Source: Paenibacillus sp. FSL H7-0737
GTDB taxonomy: Bacteria; Bacillota; Bacilli; Paenibacillales; Paenibacillaceae
Direction of reading: 5' to 3'
Assembly (NCBI RefSeq): GCF_000758545.1
Contig: NZ_CP009279.1
Span: forward strand, 1,798,001 to 1,862,000
Length of the DNA stretch: 64,000 bases
The stretch's first letter is position 1; every line of letters begins with the position of its first letter. Position numbers and translations under genes: made by a program. Shown in pieces: positions 45,574 through 54,832 of this stretch. The notes under the pieces were generated by a model. That model searched no databases. It was not told the DNA's origin and saw only the letters and a program-made list of their open reading frames with translations.

Positions 45574-46839
45574 ATGATGAAAAAATGGTCTTTGATTGTT
45601 TTATCTCTGCTTGTTGTAATTGCTTTATCCGCTTGCTCCGGTAACGGAGGAAACACAGCCCAAAGCTCCTCAAACTCTGGCGGTAACAGTGGGACTCCTA
45701 AAGGGAAAATTACGTTTGCTTATTGGGGGGCCCAGTCAGAGGCTGACGCCATTAAGCAAGCGATAGATAACTTTAAGAAGACTTATCCAGATATTCAAGT
45801 AGAAAGTCAATGGATTCAAAAGGATTATCTGACGAAATTACAGACGATGATTGCCGGGGGGACTGCACCGGATGTGATGCTGATCTCCGGAGGGGATTTA
45901 CCTGGTTTTGCAAACGCTTTCCAAGAATTAGAAGTGGATGGATCCGTCTTCAGCTCACCTACACTGCTTGATTCCATGAGTGTAGATGGCAAAGCCTACG
46001 CGGCGCCTTTCATTATTAAGCCTAAGGTTATGGCAATTAATGTGGACCTTTTTGAGAAGAATGACATTCCGCTTCCGAGCAAAACGGAGCCAATGACGAC
46101 TGATGAGTTCAATGATATCGCCAAGAAGCTAACATCTGGTGAGGGAGCTACCAAGGTTTTTGGTTCTGAACCGCTATACCTGGGCAACTGGATCTATTCG
46201 TTCGGTGGGCAATTCTATAGTGATGATCTGACCCAATCAGCATTGGGTGAGCCTGAAGCCATTAAAGCCGCTGAGTATATGGTTGCTTCCAAGCAAGAGG
46301 GTATTGTACCGAATGATACAGAAAAACAAGGTCAGAACATGATGAACTGGTATCTTGGCGGCAGAATCGGTATGTTCACCGACTTTGGTCCTTGGTACCT
46401 ACCGCAGATGGCTGAAGTAGAAAGCTTTAAATGGGATCTAGTACCGTTCCCTGGAGGTGGCGGTTCTAAGGAAGTCAACGGTCTGGCACTTAGCAAAGAC
46501 AGCAAGAACGCGGAAGCGGCTAAGATTTTCATTAATCACCTGACACAGAATGAAGAAACTCAAAAAATTATTGGCGGCAACAAAAATGCCTATGGAATTC
46601 CTGTTCTGAGCAGTGCTACTAGTGCATTTGAAGCCATTTATCCGGATAAGAATCTGAATGCCTTCGTTCTTGCTGCGGAGAAGCAGCATGCACAGGAAGC
46701 TCAGAAGCGTACGAATGAGATCGGTAACGAGATGAAAGCTATCGACGATACGACCCCGATCGGAATTGGTCAAAAGGATGTTAAGGAAGTATTCCCGCAG
46801 GTAGCAGAGAAGATTAATAAGATCCTACAACAAAACTAA
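45574..46839 (+). CDS. Sugar ABC transporter substrate-binding lipoprotein
   Basis: 421 residues. The lipoprotein signal peptide ends at the lipobox LSAC (Cys about 21). The linker is Gly/Ser/Asn-rich. The mature protein is a cluster D solute-binding fold (KGKITFAYWGAQSEADAIKQ, GGTAPDVMLISGG, KDSKNAEAAKIFINHL). It captures an oligosaccharide outside the membrane for the two downstream permeases. GGGGGA precedes the ATG; a second ATG at 45577 is possible. Confidence 0.92.
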   Translation: MMKKWSLIVLSLLVVIALSACSGNGGNTAQSSSNSGGNSGTPKGKITFAYWGAQSEADAIKQAIDNFKKTYPDIQVESQWIQKDYLTKLQTMIAGGTAPDVMLISGGDLPGFANAFQELEVDGSVFSSPTLLDSMSVDGKAYAAPFIIKPKVMAINVDLFEKNDIPLPSKTEPMTTDEFNDIAKKLTSGEGATKVFGSEPLYLGNWIYSFGGQFYSDDLTQSALGEPEAIKAAEYMVASKQEGIVPNDTEKQGQNMMNWYLGGRIGMFTDFGPWYLPQMAEVESFKWDLVPFPGGGGSKEVNGLALSKDSKNAEAAKIFINHLTQNEETQKIIGGNKNAYGIPVLSSATSAFEAIYPDKNLNAFVLAAEKQHAQEAQKRTNEIGNEMKAIDDTTPIGIGQKDVKEVFPQVAEKINKILQQN

Positions 46840-46851
46840 CGGGAGAATACT

Positions 46852-47910
46852 ATGAATGGAATAATAGAAGGGATTTACAATTTCTATGAAGGAATGGGGA
46901 TGCCGGCAGATTTACTGCCGCTTCTCCCTTTTCTGACCGTGATTGCGCTGGTCTTCATTGTTATTTTTGTATTGATGAGAATGCTGGTGAAGAAGAAGAT
47001 TATGCATACCAAAACGGCTAGCTTTTATATGTTCGTTTCGGTCTGGATTATCGGTTTTCTATTGTTTATGGTAGGCCCGATGATCTTCTCGTTCTATATC
47101 AGCTTCAATAAATGGGAAGTGGTCAGTGATCCGCAGTGGACGGGGCTGGACAATTACCGGATGCTGTTCAAAGACACACTTTTCTATAAATCGTTGTCCG
47201 TTACTTTTTATTACACATTGGTAAGTGTTCCGCTGCAGGTCATTTTGTCGTTTGCTATTGCAATCCTGATGAATCTGAAGCTTCGCGGTATTTATATTTT
47301 CCGTACGATCTATTATCTCCCTACACTGGTGCAGGGTGTTGCACAAATGGTACTGTTCATCTGGATCTTTAATCCGAATGTCGGTCTCGTGAACTCGCTG
47401 CTGCGTTTGGTTGGCATTGAAGGTCCTGGTTGGTTCTCCAGTCCGGATTGGTCGATGCCTGCGGTAATTATTATGAGCCTTTGGACCGTTGGCGGTAATA
47501 TGATCATTTATCTGGCCGGCTTGTCAGACATTCCGCAAAGTTTATATGAAGCGGCCGAAATCGATGGTGCCACTGCCGCGAGAAAAATATGGCATGTTAC
47601 TCTGCCTCAGATCTCGCCTATCCTTTTCTTCAATACAGTCACAAGTATGATAGGCGCCTTCCAGACGTTTACCCAAGGTTTCATGATCAACGGAGGGCCA
47701 GATAATTCATTGCTGTTCTATGCTTATTACCTATATCAAAATGCCTTTATGTGGTTCAAAATGGGCTACGGTTCTGCGCTGGCCTGGGTACTCTTTGTAA
47801 TTATCCTAGTGTTCACCGCGATTGTATTCCGCAGCAGTGCTTTATGGGTGTACTACGAAACAGAGCAAACCGGAGGGAGGAAGCGTCGTGTCCGTCAAAA
47901 AAGAGCGTAA
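46852..47910 (+). CDS. Sugar ABC transporter permease (MalF/MsmF type)
   Basis: 352 residues with about seven spans, including an extra N-terminal one (about 20-42). The EAA loop EAAEIDGATAARKIWHVTLPQISP contacts the ATPase. It starts 12 bases after the binding-protein stop. Its last 23 bases overlap the next permease. Confidence 0.92.
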   Translation: MNGIIEGIYNFYEGMGMPADLLPLLPFLTVIALVFIVIFVLMRMLVKKKIMHTKTASFYMFVSVWIIGFLLFMVGPMIFSFYISFNKWEVVSDPQWTGLDNYRMLFKDTLFYKSLSVTFYYTLVSVPLQVILSFAIAILMNLKLRGIYIFRTIYYLPTLVQGVAQMVLFIWIFNPNVGLVNSLLRLVGIEGPGWFSSPDWSMPAVIIMSLWTVGGNMIIYLAGLSDIPQSLYEAAEIDGATAARKIWHVTLPQISPILFFNTVTSMIGAFQTFTQGFMINGGPDNSLLFYAYYLYQNAFMWFKMGYGSALAWVLFVIILVFTAIVFRSSALWVYYETEQTGGRKRRVRQKRA

Positions 47911-48739
47911 TTCTGCTAAGAAAAACTGGCACTGGCTGGCCTATCTTCTGCTGCTGATCGGGAGCGTTGCGTTCCTGTATCCATTTGTTTGGATGGTCTC
48001 TGCCTCATTGCGAAGTCTAGAGGAGCTTGCAGTTTCGGGGATGAGTATTTGGCCGGAGCACTGGCGTTGGGCCAACTATGCCAAGGCACTCACCGCCTTT
48101 CCATTCCCGCAATATTTGCTTAATACCTTGATTACAACCGTTCTGCCCATTATAGGTACGGTGCTGTCCTGTTCGCTTGTCGGCTACGCGTTTGCTCGGT
48201 TAAAGGTTAGAGGAAGCGGATTCCTATTCGTACTCGTCCTCTCAACCATGCTGCTACCCGGTGAAGTAACGATGATCCCACAGTTCATTTTGTTCAAAAA
48301 GCTGGGCATGCTCGATACACTTTATCCATTGATCGTTCCGGCTTTCTTTGGCTCAGCATTCTATATTTTCTTATTGCGCCAGTTTTATTCCCGGTTGCCT
48401 GTTGGGCTTGAGGAAGCGGCAATCATCGACGGATGCGGTTACTTTAAAATTTGGCGGACGATCTTCCTCCCGCTGTCCAAACCGGCTTTGATGGCTGTTG
48501 GCGTCATGGTCTTCATGGGATCCTGGAACAACTTCATGGGGCCGCTGATTTATATTAACAGCGATAAATGGAAGACGCTCACGCTCGGACTCGCTGGATT
48601 TCAAGGCACCTATGCCACAGATACCAATTTGTTGATGGCTGCAGCAGTCGTAATAACTCTGCCATGTATACTATTGTTCTTTACATCGCAAAAGGCATTT
48701 ATGGAGGGTCTGACCTTCTCGGGTTCTAAGGAAAGCTAA
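47888..48739 (+). CDS. Sugar ABC transporter permease (MalG/MsmG type)
   Basis: 283 residues from GTG 47888, which lies seven bases after GGAGGGAGG. Six spans; the EAA loop is EEAAIIDGCGYFKIWRTIFLPLSKP. Longer in-frame starts upstream would overlap the first permease much further and lack a ribosome site. No ATPase gene lies in this operon, so a shared MsmX-type ATPase encoded elsewhere is expected. Confidence 0.92.
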   Translation: MSVKKERNSAKKNWHWLAYLLLLIGSVAFLYPFVWMVSASLRSLEELAVSGMSIWPEHWRWANYAKALTAFPFPQYLLNTLITTVLPIIGTVLSCSLVGYAFARLKVRGSGFLFVLVLSTMLLPGEVTMIPQFILFKKLGMLDTLYPLIVPAFFGSAFYIFLLRQFYSRLPVGLEEAAIIDGCGYFKIWRTIFLPLSKPALMAVGVMVFMGSWNNFMGPLIYINSDKWKTLTLGLAGFQGTYATDTNLLMAAAVVITLPCILLFFTSQKAFMEGLTFSGSKES

Positions 48740-48764
48740 ACAGAATAACAGGAGTGACTTTGAG

Positions 48765-50147
48765 ATGACTCATCTGAATGAAATAAAGTCTAAAGCAGGT
48801 GCAGTAACTTTCCAATCCTCTGACAAAGAGTTGAACGAAGGTTTTGTCTGGGCCAAACAGCAGGCACTAGCATATGCCCATTTTGGTGAAGATGACGTTG
48901 GGCTATGGTATGAGGCAGCATTGCCTGAACGTGAAGCTTTTTGCATTCGTGATGTTATGCATCATAGCAATGGAGCTGCTGTACTGGGGCTTCGACTTCA
49001 TACTAAGAATATGATCATGCGTTTTGCTGAGAACATTGCGGAATCGCGGGACTGGTGTACATACTGGGAGATCACTAAGGACAATGTGCCTGCCCCAGTT
49101 GATTATGATAATGACCAGGACTTCTGGTACAATCTCCCTGCAAACTTCGATATTATCGACACAAGCTGGCGACAATACCAATGGACGGGCGATAACTATT
49201 ATTTAAACGATAGCAAGCTGCTGGAATTCTTCGAATTAACATTAAATGAATATACGAAGACTTGGGATAAAGATGGCGATGGTCTATTGGAGTATTATCC
49301 GGAGTATGGCCGAAGAGGTTTGGCGACTTTCAATGAAGCTGGACTTCATCCGCTGCTCGGCGGTGATATGATCGGCGCACAGATTTCTGGATACCGAGCG
49401 TTTGCCCATCTCGCTAGTCTTAGAGGCCAAGCTGGAGAAGCGAAGCAGTATGCCGACAAGGCGAAAGAACTGGAACAGCTTTACGAGAAAGACTGGTGGA
49501 ATGAAGCAAAAGATCGTTTCTACGGTGCGATGCTGCAAGACCGGTCCTTCGTAACGGACTACCATGCTGAGGGCAACTTTCTTCCACTCTATTACGGTTC
49601 GATCAGTAATCAGGAAAAACTGCGTATGGCGCTGGAGGATGTCAAAGTCAATCGTGTAGCCAATGTCGAGGGGAAAACCTATCTGCCGGATATTTTCTAT
49701 CGGTATGGAGAGAAAGAGGAGGCCTTCAACGAGTTGAAGGAGCTGGTTGACCCTACTCTAGATCGCCGGGATTACCCAGAAGTGTCTTATTGCGTGATTG
49801 GTTCCATAGCTACCGGATTGATGGGAATTGCGGCGAATGGAGCATCTTTAATCAGCACACTGCCTGCCCTTGCACATTCTCTGGAATGGGCGGAGATGGG
49901 GGAGATCCCAATTCTCGACCGTACTCTCACGGTTAAACACAATGGCAACACAGAAAGTGCAATTACGTTGCAATCTGGAGAGCCTTTTGTCTGGAAAGCG
50001 GCCTTCCCTGGAAATGTTAGTAAGTTATACCATAACGGCACTGCCATCACAGCAAAGCAGGAATCAACTGATGGTAGAGGACTAATTAGCTTTATTACAC
50101 TTGAAGTAGCTGAAGGTGAGACACACCGTGTGTCCGCTGTGCAATAA
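48765..50147 (+). CDS. Six-hairpin (alpha/alpha)6 glycosidase-like protein
   Basis: 460 residues without a signal peptide. Aromatic and acidic repeats (ERDWCTYWE-like, NLPANFDIIDTSWRQYQWTGD, DKDGDGLLEYYPEYGRRG) and a C-terminal small beta domain fit the six-hairpin glycosidase superfamily. I cannot assign a GH family. As the last gene of the sugar ABC operon it likely cleaves the imported oligosaccharide, perhaps a side-chain-bearing galactoside. Function is uncertain. Confidence 0.7.
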   Translation: MTHLNEIKSKAGAVTFQSSDKELNEGFVWAKQQALAYAHFGEDDVGLWYEAALPEREAFCIRDVMHHSNGAAVLGLRLHTKNMIMRFAENIAESRDWCTYWEITKDNVPAPVDYDNDQDFWYNLPANFDIIDTSWRQYQWTGDNYYLNDSKLLEFFELTLNEYTKTWDKDGDGLLEYYPEYGRRGLATFNEAGLHPLLGGDMIGAQISGYRAFAHLASLRGQAGEAKQYADKAKELEQLYEKDWWNEAKDRFYGAMLQDRSFVTDYHAEGNFLPLYYGSISNQEKLRMALEDVKVNRVANVEGKTYLPDIFYRYGEKEEAFNELKELVDPTLDRRDYPEVSYCVIGSIATGLMGIAANGASLISTLPALAHSLEWAEMGEIPILDRTLTVKHNGNTESAITLQSGEPFVWKAAFPGNVSKLYHNGTAITAKQESTDGRGLISFITLEVAEGETHRVSAVQ

Positions 50148-50166
50148 TCGTATCTAGCTAAACAAC

Positions 50167-50204
50167 AAAAGGCCATGCTTCTCATTTTGAGAGCGTGGTC
50201 TTTT
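50167..50204 (+). terminator. Terminator of the sugar ABC operon
   Basis: AAAAGGCCATGC/GCGTGGTCTTTT stem with G-U pairs, T run after. Confidence 0.8.
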
Positions 50205-50357
50205 ATATTAATTTCAAGGGATAAGAATAAGCTCCCATATGTGTAACTATATGATCCCTTATCAGATCAAGTATTTTCTGATAGAATACTCTTTGTGCAA
50301 TAACATGGACAAGCGCTTAATAACAATACAATGAACGATTAAGGGAGAGGTTTATAC

Positions 50358-51284
50358 ATGAGAGCAGAAACAACGGGCCGTGTAATGCTTGTAGATGGAA
50401 TGGCTCTGCTGTTCCGGGCCTTTTATGCGACCTCTTATGGAGGATATATTCGCAAGACAAAAGCTGGATTGCCGACGAATGCGGTGTATGGTTTTTTGCA
50501 GTATTTTTTCGATGCGGTAAGCACATTTGAGCCTTCTCACGTCGTATGCTGCTGGGATATGGGCAAAGGAACGTTCCGCACCGAGAAATACGATGGATAC
50601 AAATCGAATCGGATTGAAGCCCCGTTAGAGCTGATTCCACAGTTCGATCTAGTAAAAGATGTAGTAGCTGAGCTTGGGGTGCCGAATATTGGACTTGCAG
50701 GCTATGAAGCGGATGATTGCATTGGTACGCTGGCTTCTTGTTACAGTGAAAACTCTGAGGTATATATTTTGACGGGTGACCATGATATGCTTCAGCTCAT
50801 TGATGAGAATGTTAAGGTCGTCATTATGAAAAAGGGACGCTCTAACTATAAAGTGTATGACCTTGCAGAATTGCTGGAGGAAAAGGGTCTAACGCCTAGA
50901 CAGGTGATTGACCTGAAAGGCTTTATGGGCGATACCAGTGATAATTATCCCGGCGTAAAAGGGATTGGTGAGAAGACTGCGCTGAAACTGCTGACCGAAT
51001 ACGGAACAGTTGAAGGTGTAATTGAGAATTTGCATTTGCTCCCTAAAGGTGTGCGTACCAAAATCGAAGCAGATCTGGATATGCTGCATTTATCGCGAGA
51101 GTTAGCGGAAATTCGATGCGATGTGCCGGTGGTTTGCGAGCTGACGGAAGCCTTGTGGCAACTACAACGGGAAACAGCTGCACGCAAATTTCAGGAGCTA
51201 GAGTTCGGCAGCTTGATGCATTTGATTGCTGAGGTGCAGGACGAACGAGGAATTGTACAGATTGAGTTAGGCGATTTGGGTTAA
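50358..51284 (+). CDS. 5'-3' exonuclease (YpcP-like, PolI N-domain family)
   Basis: 308 residues. It shows VMLVDGMALLFRAFYA, CCWDMGKGTFRTEKYDGYKSNR, AGYEADDCIGTLA, LTGDHDMLQL and the helix-hairpin-helix region KGFMGDTSDNYPGVKGIGEKTALKLL. These carry the acidic metal ligands of flap nucleases. It removes RNA primers and flaps, complementing DNA polymerase I. AGGGAGAGG precedes the ATG. Confidence 0.93.
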   Translation: MRAETTGRVMLVDGMALLFRAFYATSYGGYIRKTKAGLPTNAVYGFLQYFFDAVSTFEPSHVVCCWDMGKGTFRTEKYDGYKSNRIEAPLELIPQFDLVKDVVAELGVPNIGLAGYEADDCIGTLASCYSENSEVYILTGDHDMLQLIDENVKVVIMKKGRSNYKVYDLAELLEEKGLTPRQVIDLKGFMGDTSDNYPGVKGIGEKTALKLLTEYGTVEGVIENLHLLPKGVRTKIEADLDMLHLSRELAEIRCDVPVVCELTEALWQLQRETAARKFQELEFGSLMHLIAEVQDERGIVQIELGDLG

Positions 51285-51289
51285 AGAAG

Positions 51290-51325
51290 ACACCCTTCAT
51301 GCAAAGATGCATGGAGGGTGTTTTG
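51290..51325 (+). terminator. Terminator of the exonuclease
   Basis: ACACCCTTCATGC/GCATGGAGGGTGT with one G-U pair, then four T. Confidence 0.88.
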
Positions 51326-51381
51326 TTAAACTATAAGAACGTATAAGTTTCAAGCTATACATTATCCTTATCTTTCTCTCT

Positions 51382-51423
51382 TAAACGCCTTTTGCGTCCT
51401 TATAAGGACGCAAAAGGCGTTTA
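51382..51423. repeat. 42-bp perfect palindrome
   Basis: The sequence is its own reverse complement across all 42 bases, centred between 51402 and 51403 in TTATAA. The arm reads TAAACGCCTTTTGCGTCC. No loop bases are left out. It lies between the exonuclease terminator and the ROK-kinase promoter. Confidence 0.9.
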
Positions 51424-51429
51424 TACTTG

Positions 51430-51458
51430 TTGTGATAGCGCTTCATTCGACGTATAAT
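51430..51458 (+). promoter_or_regulatory. Promoter of the ROK kinase with a possible cre site
   Basis: TTGTGA (51430-51435), 17 bases, TATAAT (51453-51458). TGATAGCGCTTCAT (51432-51445) matches the CcpA cre consensus at 12 of 14 positions by my alignment and overlaps the -35 and spacer, which would fit catabolite repression. Confidence 0.55.
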
Positions 51459-51548
51459 TAGGGCTGGTGATTGCTTTTTTTAATGATATTATTCATTTGT
51501 GTATGGGTAGCGTTTCAACTTCTAACTAGAGAAAGGGAGAGAATTGCT

Positions 51549-52430
51549 GTGAAGCTATTGGGAGCGATTGAAGCAGGCGGAACAAAGTTTGTATGTGGGA
51601 TTGGTTATGAGGACGGTACCATTGTTGACCGAGTTAGCTTTCCGACAACAACACCGGAAGAAACGATGGGACTAGTAATAGACTATTTTAAAGAGAAGAA
51701 TGTAGAAGCATTCGGAATCGGATCTTTTGGACCGATTGATCCCGTACTGGACAGCCCTACTTATGGTTACATAACAACGACACCAAAACCTCACTGGGGA
51801 CAATATAATCTGGTAGGCACAATGGCTGAGCAATTTAACGTTCCGATCGGCTTTGACACGGATGTGAATGGTGCAGCGCTTGCGGAAAGTAAATGGGGAG
51901 CGGCTAAAGGTTTGGACAGCTGTCTTTATATTACGGTTGGGACAGGCATTGGAGCAGGAGCGGTTGTTGGCGGCCAGATGGTCCATGGATTGTCACATCC
52001 TGAGATGGGACATATTCTAGTTCGTAGACATCCAGAGGATACGTTTGAGGGTTACTGTCCTTATCATGGCGATTGTCTTGAAGGATTAGCCGCAGGTCCG
52101 GGGATCGGCAAACGCTGGGGACAACCGGCAGGAGAGCTACCAGTGGACCATCCGGCTTGGGAAATGGAAGCTCACTATCTTGCACATGCACTCATGAACT
52201 ATGTGCTGATTCTGTCTCCTCAAAAAATCGTAATGGGCGGTGGTGTTATGAAGCAAAGCCACCTGTTCCCGTTAATTCGCACTAAGCTGCAAGAGTTATT
52301 GAGCGGATATGTTCAGCATCCATCGCTTAATATTGACATCGATAATTATGTTGTCTCACCAGGTCTTGGAGACAATGCAGGGCTTGCTGGAGCGATTGGA
52401 TTGGCTACATTAGCTCTAGCTAGAAGCTAG
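51549..52430 (+). CDS. ROK-family fructokinase/sugar kinase
   Basis: 293 residues from GTG 51549 behind AAAGGGAGAG; the frame is open upstream but lacks a ribosome site. ATP-binding loop LGAIEAGGTKFVCGIG, catalytic region GFDTDVNGAALAE, and a zinc site formed by His/Cys in HPEMGHILV and GYCPYHGDCLEG, typical of the fructokinase branch. It phosphorylates a hexose, probably fructose, with ATP. Confidence 0.9.
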   Translation: MKLLGAIEAGGTKFVCGIGYEDGTIVDRVSFPTTTPEETMGLVIDYFKEKNVEAFGIGSFGPIDPVLDSPTYGYITTTPKPHWGQYNLVGTMAEQFNVPIGFDTDVNGAALAESKWGAAKGLDSCLYITVGTGIGAGAVVGGQMVHGLSHPEMGHILVRRHPEDTFEGYCPYHGDCLEGLAAGPGIGKRWGQPAGELPVDHPAWEMEAHYLAHALMNYVLILSPQKIVMGGGVMKQSHLFPLIRTKLQELLSGYVQHPSLNIDIDNYVVSPGLGDNAGLAGAIGLATLALARS

Positions 52431-52442
52431 TATAAAAAGACA

Positions 52443-52470
52443 TTGACTGTTCGGTAATATATGGTATTCT
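52443..52470 (+). promoter_or_regulatory. Candidate promoter upstream of the HRDC gene
   Basis: TTGACT (52443-52448), 16 bases, TATTCT (52465-52470). It lies before, not after, the hairpin at 52501-52540, so transcripts would meet that terminator. Confidence 0.45.
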
Positions 52471-52500
52471 AGGATCTAACAGTATAGCATTTAATGAGGG

Positions 52501-52540
52501 AGCACCTCTTTCGCGTTTATCGTGAGAGAGGTGCTTTTTT
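52501..52540 (+). terminator. Terminator between the ROK kinase and the HRDC gene
   Basis: AGCACCTCT (52501-52509) pairs with AGAGGTGCT (52527-52535), then six T. It ends the kinase transcript and may also attenuate the next gene. Confidence 0.9.
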
Positions 52541-52641
52541 GCGTTCGGGGTCGGATTGAAAAAGGATTTGTTCGCTCCGAAGGAGGCTCTTCCCGGAAGG
52601 TTATTGTGCTTGCTGTAATGTTGAGAAAGGTAGGGATGAAT

Positions 52642-53658
52642 ATGCAAATTGTGTTTATGAACCGTTTATCCAGAATATCTGGAGTGGATCAAGAGGTGTA
52701 CGCCCAGCTGTGGATTGGAGAGGAAGAGGGGATCTGGAGTTTGGGCTGGCGTGATTTTTCAGGTGGGGAGAATTACATTGAGAATTTGTGGTATGAAGGT
52801 GGTTCATGGAATGAGATGCTCTGTGTATACAGGCATGAGCTAGCAGTGAAGATGGGAGATGGCTATCGACCCTTAATCGATGGGATATTCCACGAGGAGG
52901 ATAGTCTTACTGGGCGTAATCAGGAACAGCTGAAGCTTCAATATTACAGCGAACATTATGGCAATGAAGCCATTTATGAAGAGTTATGTGCTTGGCGCCG
53001 TGGTAAGGCTTCGAGTGAACGGAAGGCGCCCTATATTCTCGCCAGTAATCGTCTGTTGCGCTTGTTAAGTACATTTCTACCGCATACGCCAGAGGAACTG
53101 ATGCAAATTCCGGGTGTTGGAGAAGGCAAGATAGCGCAGTTTGGGGCTGATTGGCTGGTTATAACTACTGCGGTGGCAAGGGAACATGCTTTCCCTCTAA
53201 ATTGGGTGCATGAAGTAATTGAAGAGGAGTCTTTCGTCTCTTGGCTTTATAAACAGAAAGAAGTCAAATATAAGAAGCAGCTAGAACGACTGCGCTTGCG
53301 GAGGATTTTGCTGCAGGGGATCGAGAATGGGTTGGGCTTGGAACAGCTTAAGGTGAATAGTGGAGTGAACCGGCGTGAACTTATAGAAGCGGTAGAGGAG
53401 CTAGAAAGAGAAGGTTATTCCGTCGAGAAGCTAATCCATGTAGAGCTTGGCAATATGCCGCAGAATGAGCAGGATGCGATATGGAATGCCTATGTGGAGC
53501 TCGGGGATCTCTTCCTAAAACCGGTGTTACATAAGGTGTATGGTGACGACTTTTCCGCTGCTGAAGGATTGGATATTTATTATGAGCGTCTGCGATTGAT
53601 CCGCATCCGTTTCCGTCGAGAGCAAACGCATAAAGTGGGCATAGCGACCAGTTTTTAA
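52642..53658 (+). CDS. HRDC-domain protein
   Basis: 338 residues from ATG 52642 (an in-frame ATG at 52636 is also possible). The N-terminal part (about 1-125) has no family I recognise. An HRDC domain follows (about 128-200, YILASNRLLRLLSTFLPHTPEELMQIPGVGEGKIAQFG), which in RecQ and RNase D binds nucleic acid. The C-terminal helical part includes a possible helix-turn-helix. No helicase or nuclease motif is present, so the role is unknown beyond likely nucleic-acid binding. Confidence 0.78.
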   Translation: MQIVFMNRLSRISGVDQEVYAQLWIGEEEGIWSLGWRDFSGGENYIENLWYEGGSWNEMLCVYRHELAVKMGDGYRPLIDGIFHEEDSLTGRNQEQLKLQYYSEHYGNEAIYEELCAWRRGKASSERKAPYILASNRLLRLLSTFLPHTPEELMQIPGVGEGKIAQFGADWLVITTAVAREHAFPLNWVHEVIEEESFVSWLYKQKEVKYKKQLERLRLRRILLQGIENGLGLEQLKVNSGVNRRELIEAVEELEREGYSVEKLIHVELGNMPQNEQDAIWNAYVELGDLFLKPVLHKVYGDDFSAAEGLDIYYERLRLIRIRFRREQTHKVGIATSF

Positions 53659-53672
53659 ATTTGCGCATACCA

Positions 53673-53720
53673 AAAAGACGAAGGCTTCCTTATACCTTAC
53701 GGTTACAGGTCCTTCGTCTT
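53673..53720. terminator. Terminator between convergent genes
   Basis: AAGACGAAGG/CCTTCGTCTT stem with an A run on the left, best for the minus-strand corA. Confidence 0.75.
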
Positions 53721-53740
53721 GCTTATTCGTCCGGTTCGTT

Positions 53741-54676
53741 TCATAGCCATTCCTTCTTGCGGAAAACATACAGCATCCCACAGCCTAACGTCAACATAAC
53801 GCCTATAACGCCATAATAGCCATATTTCGTATGAAGCTCGGGCATATGATCAAAGTTCATACCGTAGATTCCGGTAATTACGGTCAGGGGCATGAATATT
53901 GTTGTAATCGCAGTAAATACTCTCATAATTTCATTCGCGCGGTTGGCGATACTGGATTGGTATGCCTCTCGTAAGTTGCCCATGAGATCGCGATACGTCT
54001 CAAAGGTTTCAGATATTTTAACCGCATTTTCATAAATGTCGCTAAAATATTTCTGCAGCTGATCATCAATCAGACGGAGGTCTTTTTTATTTAGGGTATT
54101 GATCACTTCTTTTTGTGGCCCCAGCATTTTCTTCAACCATAGAATTTCACTTCGCAGACCGATAATTTCACTGAGATGTGACTTCTTGGTATGCATGAGG
54201 ATATCTTCTTCCAGCTTCTCAATCCGAGCTTCAATTCGGTCGCCGACGGAGAAATAGTTATCAACGACAAGGTCAATTAGCAAGTAAAGGAACATATCCG
54301 GTTCACTTACTTCTTGCTCCCAGAGCATAGGCTTCAGGATTCGTAGTTCATTGATCTTTTGTTTCGTGACAGTGATGATGTAATGTCTTCCAAGGAATAC
54401 ATTGAGCGCCCGTAGGAAAATTTCTTCATCGTCAAAGCGGATGCTATTTACAACTATAAAGTAGTGACTTTCGTATATTTCGATCTTTGGACGCTGATCC
54501 TCTTCGCTAAGGCAATCCTCAACAGCAAGATCATGTAGGTTGAACAAGGGCTGAAGCAGCTCCAAATCCTCAACATCGGCGTCAATCCAATAGAACCCTT
54601 CCGTTGGGGGTGTTAGTGTTTCATCAATTTCATCAATAGGTGTAAAAACCCCTGCATTTACCAGCCGGATTTTCAT
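53741..54676 (-). CDS. corA: CorA-family magnesium transporter
   Basis: 311 residues. A cytoplasmic alpha/beta domain (about 1-245) with a long helix leads to two C-terminal spans. The pore motif YGMNFD, the CorA hallmark, ends the first span, and the short C terminus is basic (FRKKEWL). It forms a pentameric Mg2+ (possibly Co2+/Ni2+) channel. AGGAGG precedes the ATG. The upstream 260 bases hold a promoter, a short ORF and a terminator, so expression is probably attenuated. Confidence 0.93.
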   Translation of the reverse strand: MKIRLVNAGVFTPIDEIDETLTPPTEGFYWIDADVEDLELLQPLFNLHDLAVEDCLSEEDQRPKIEIYESHYFIVVNSIRFDDEEIFLRALNVFLGRHYIITVTKQKINELRILKPMLWEQEVSEPDMFLYLLIDLVVDNYFSVGDRIEARIEKLEEDILMHTKKSHLSEIIGLRSEILWLKKMLGPQKEVINTLNKKDLRLIDDQLQKYFSDIYENAVKISETFETYRDLMGNLREAYQSSIANRANEIMRVFTAITTIFMPLTVITGIYGMNFDHMPELHTKYGYYGVIGVMLTLGCGMLYVFRKKEWL

Positions 54677-54734
54677 CTGATTTCACTCCTCCTATCCCCA
54701 GGTCTTCACTAGGGACTGCTAAATTAAGCACAGA

Positions 54735-54832
54735 GAAAAAAATCAGCTTGGCCGGCGGTACAATCAATACATAGGGCCAAATGACGTTTCGAGGGCATGA
54801 AGAAGAACTGCTCCCGCCGCCGGCAAGCTGAT
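54735..54832 (-). terminator. Intrinsic terminator inside the corA leader
   Basis: On the minus strand, ATCAGCTTGCCGGCGG (54832-54817) pairs with 54758-54742, 16 bp with one bulged base, and is followed by six T (54741-54736). It lies about 60 bases before the corA start and downstream of the corA promoter, so read-through must be regulated. Confidence 0.8.
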
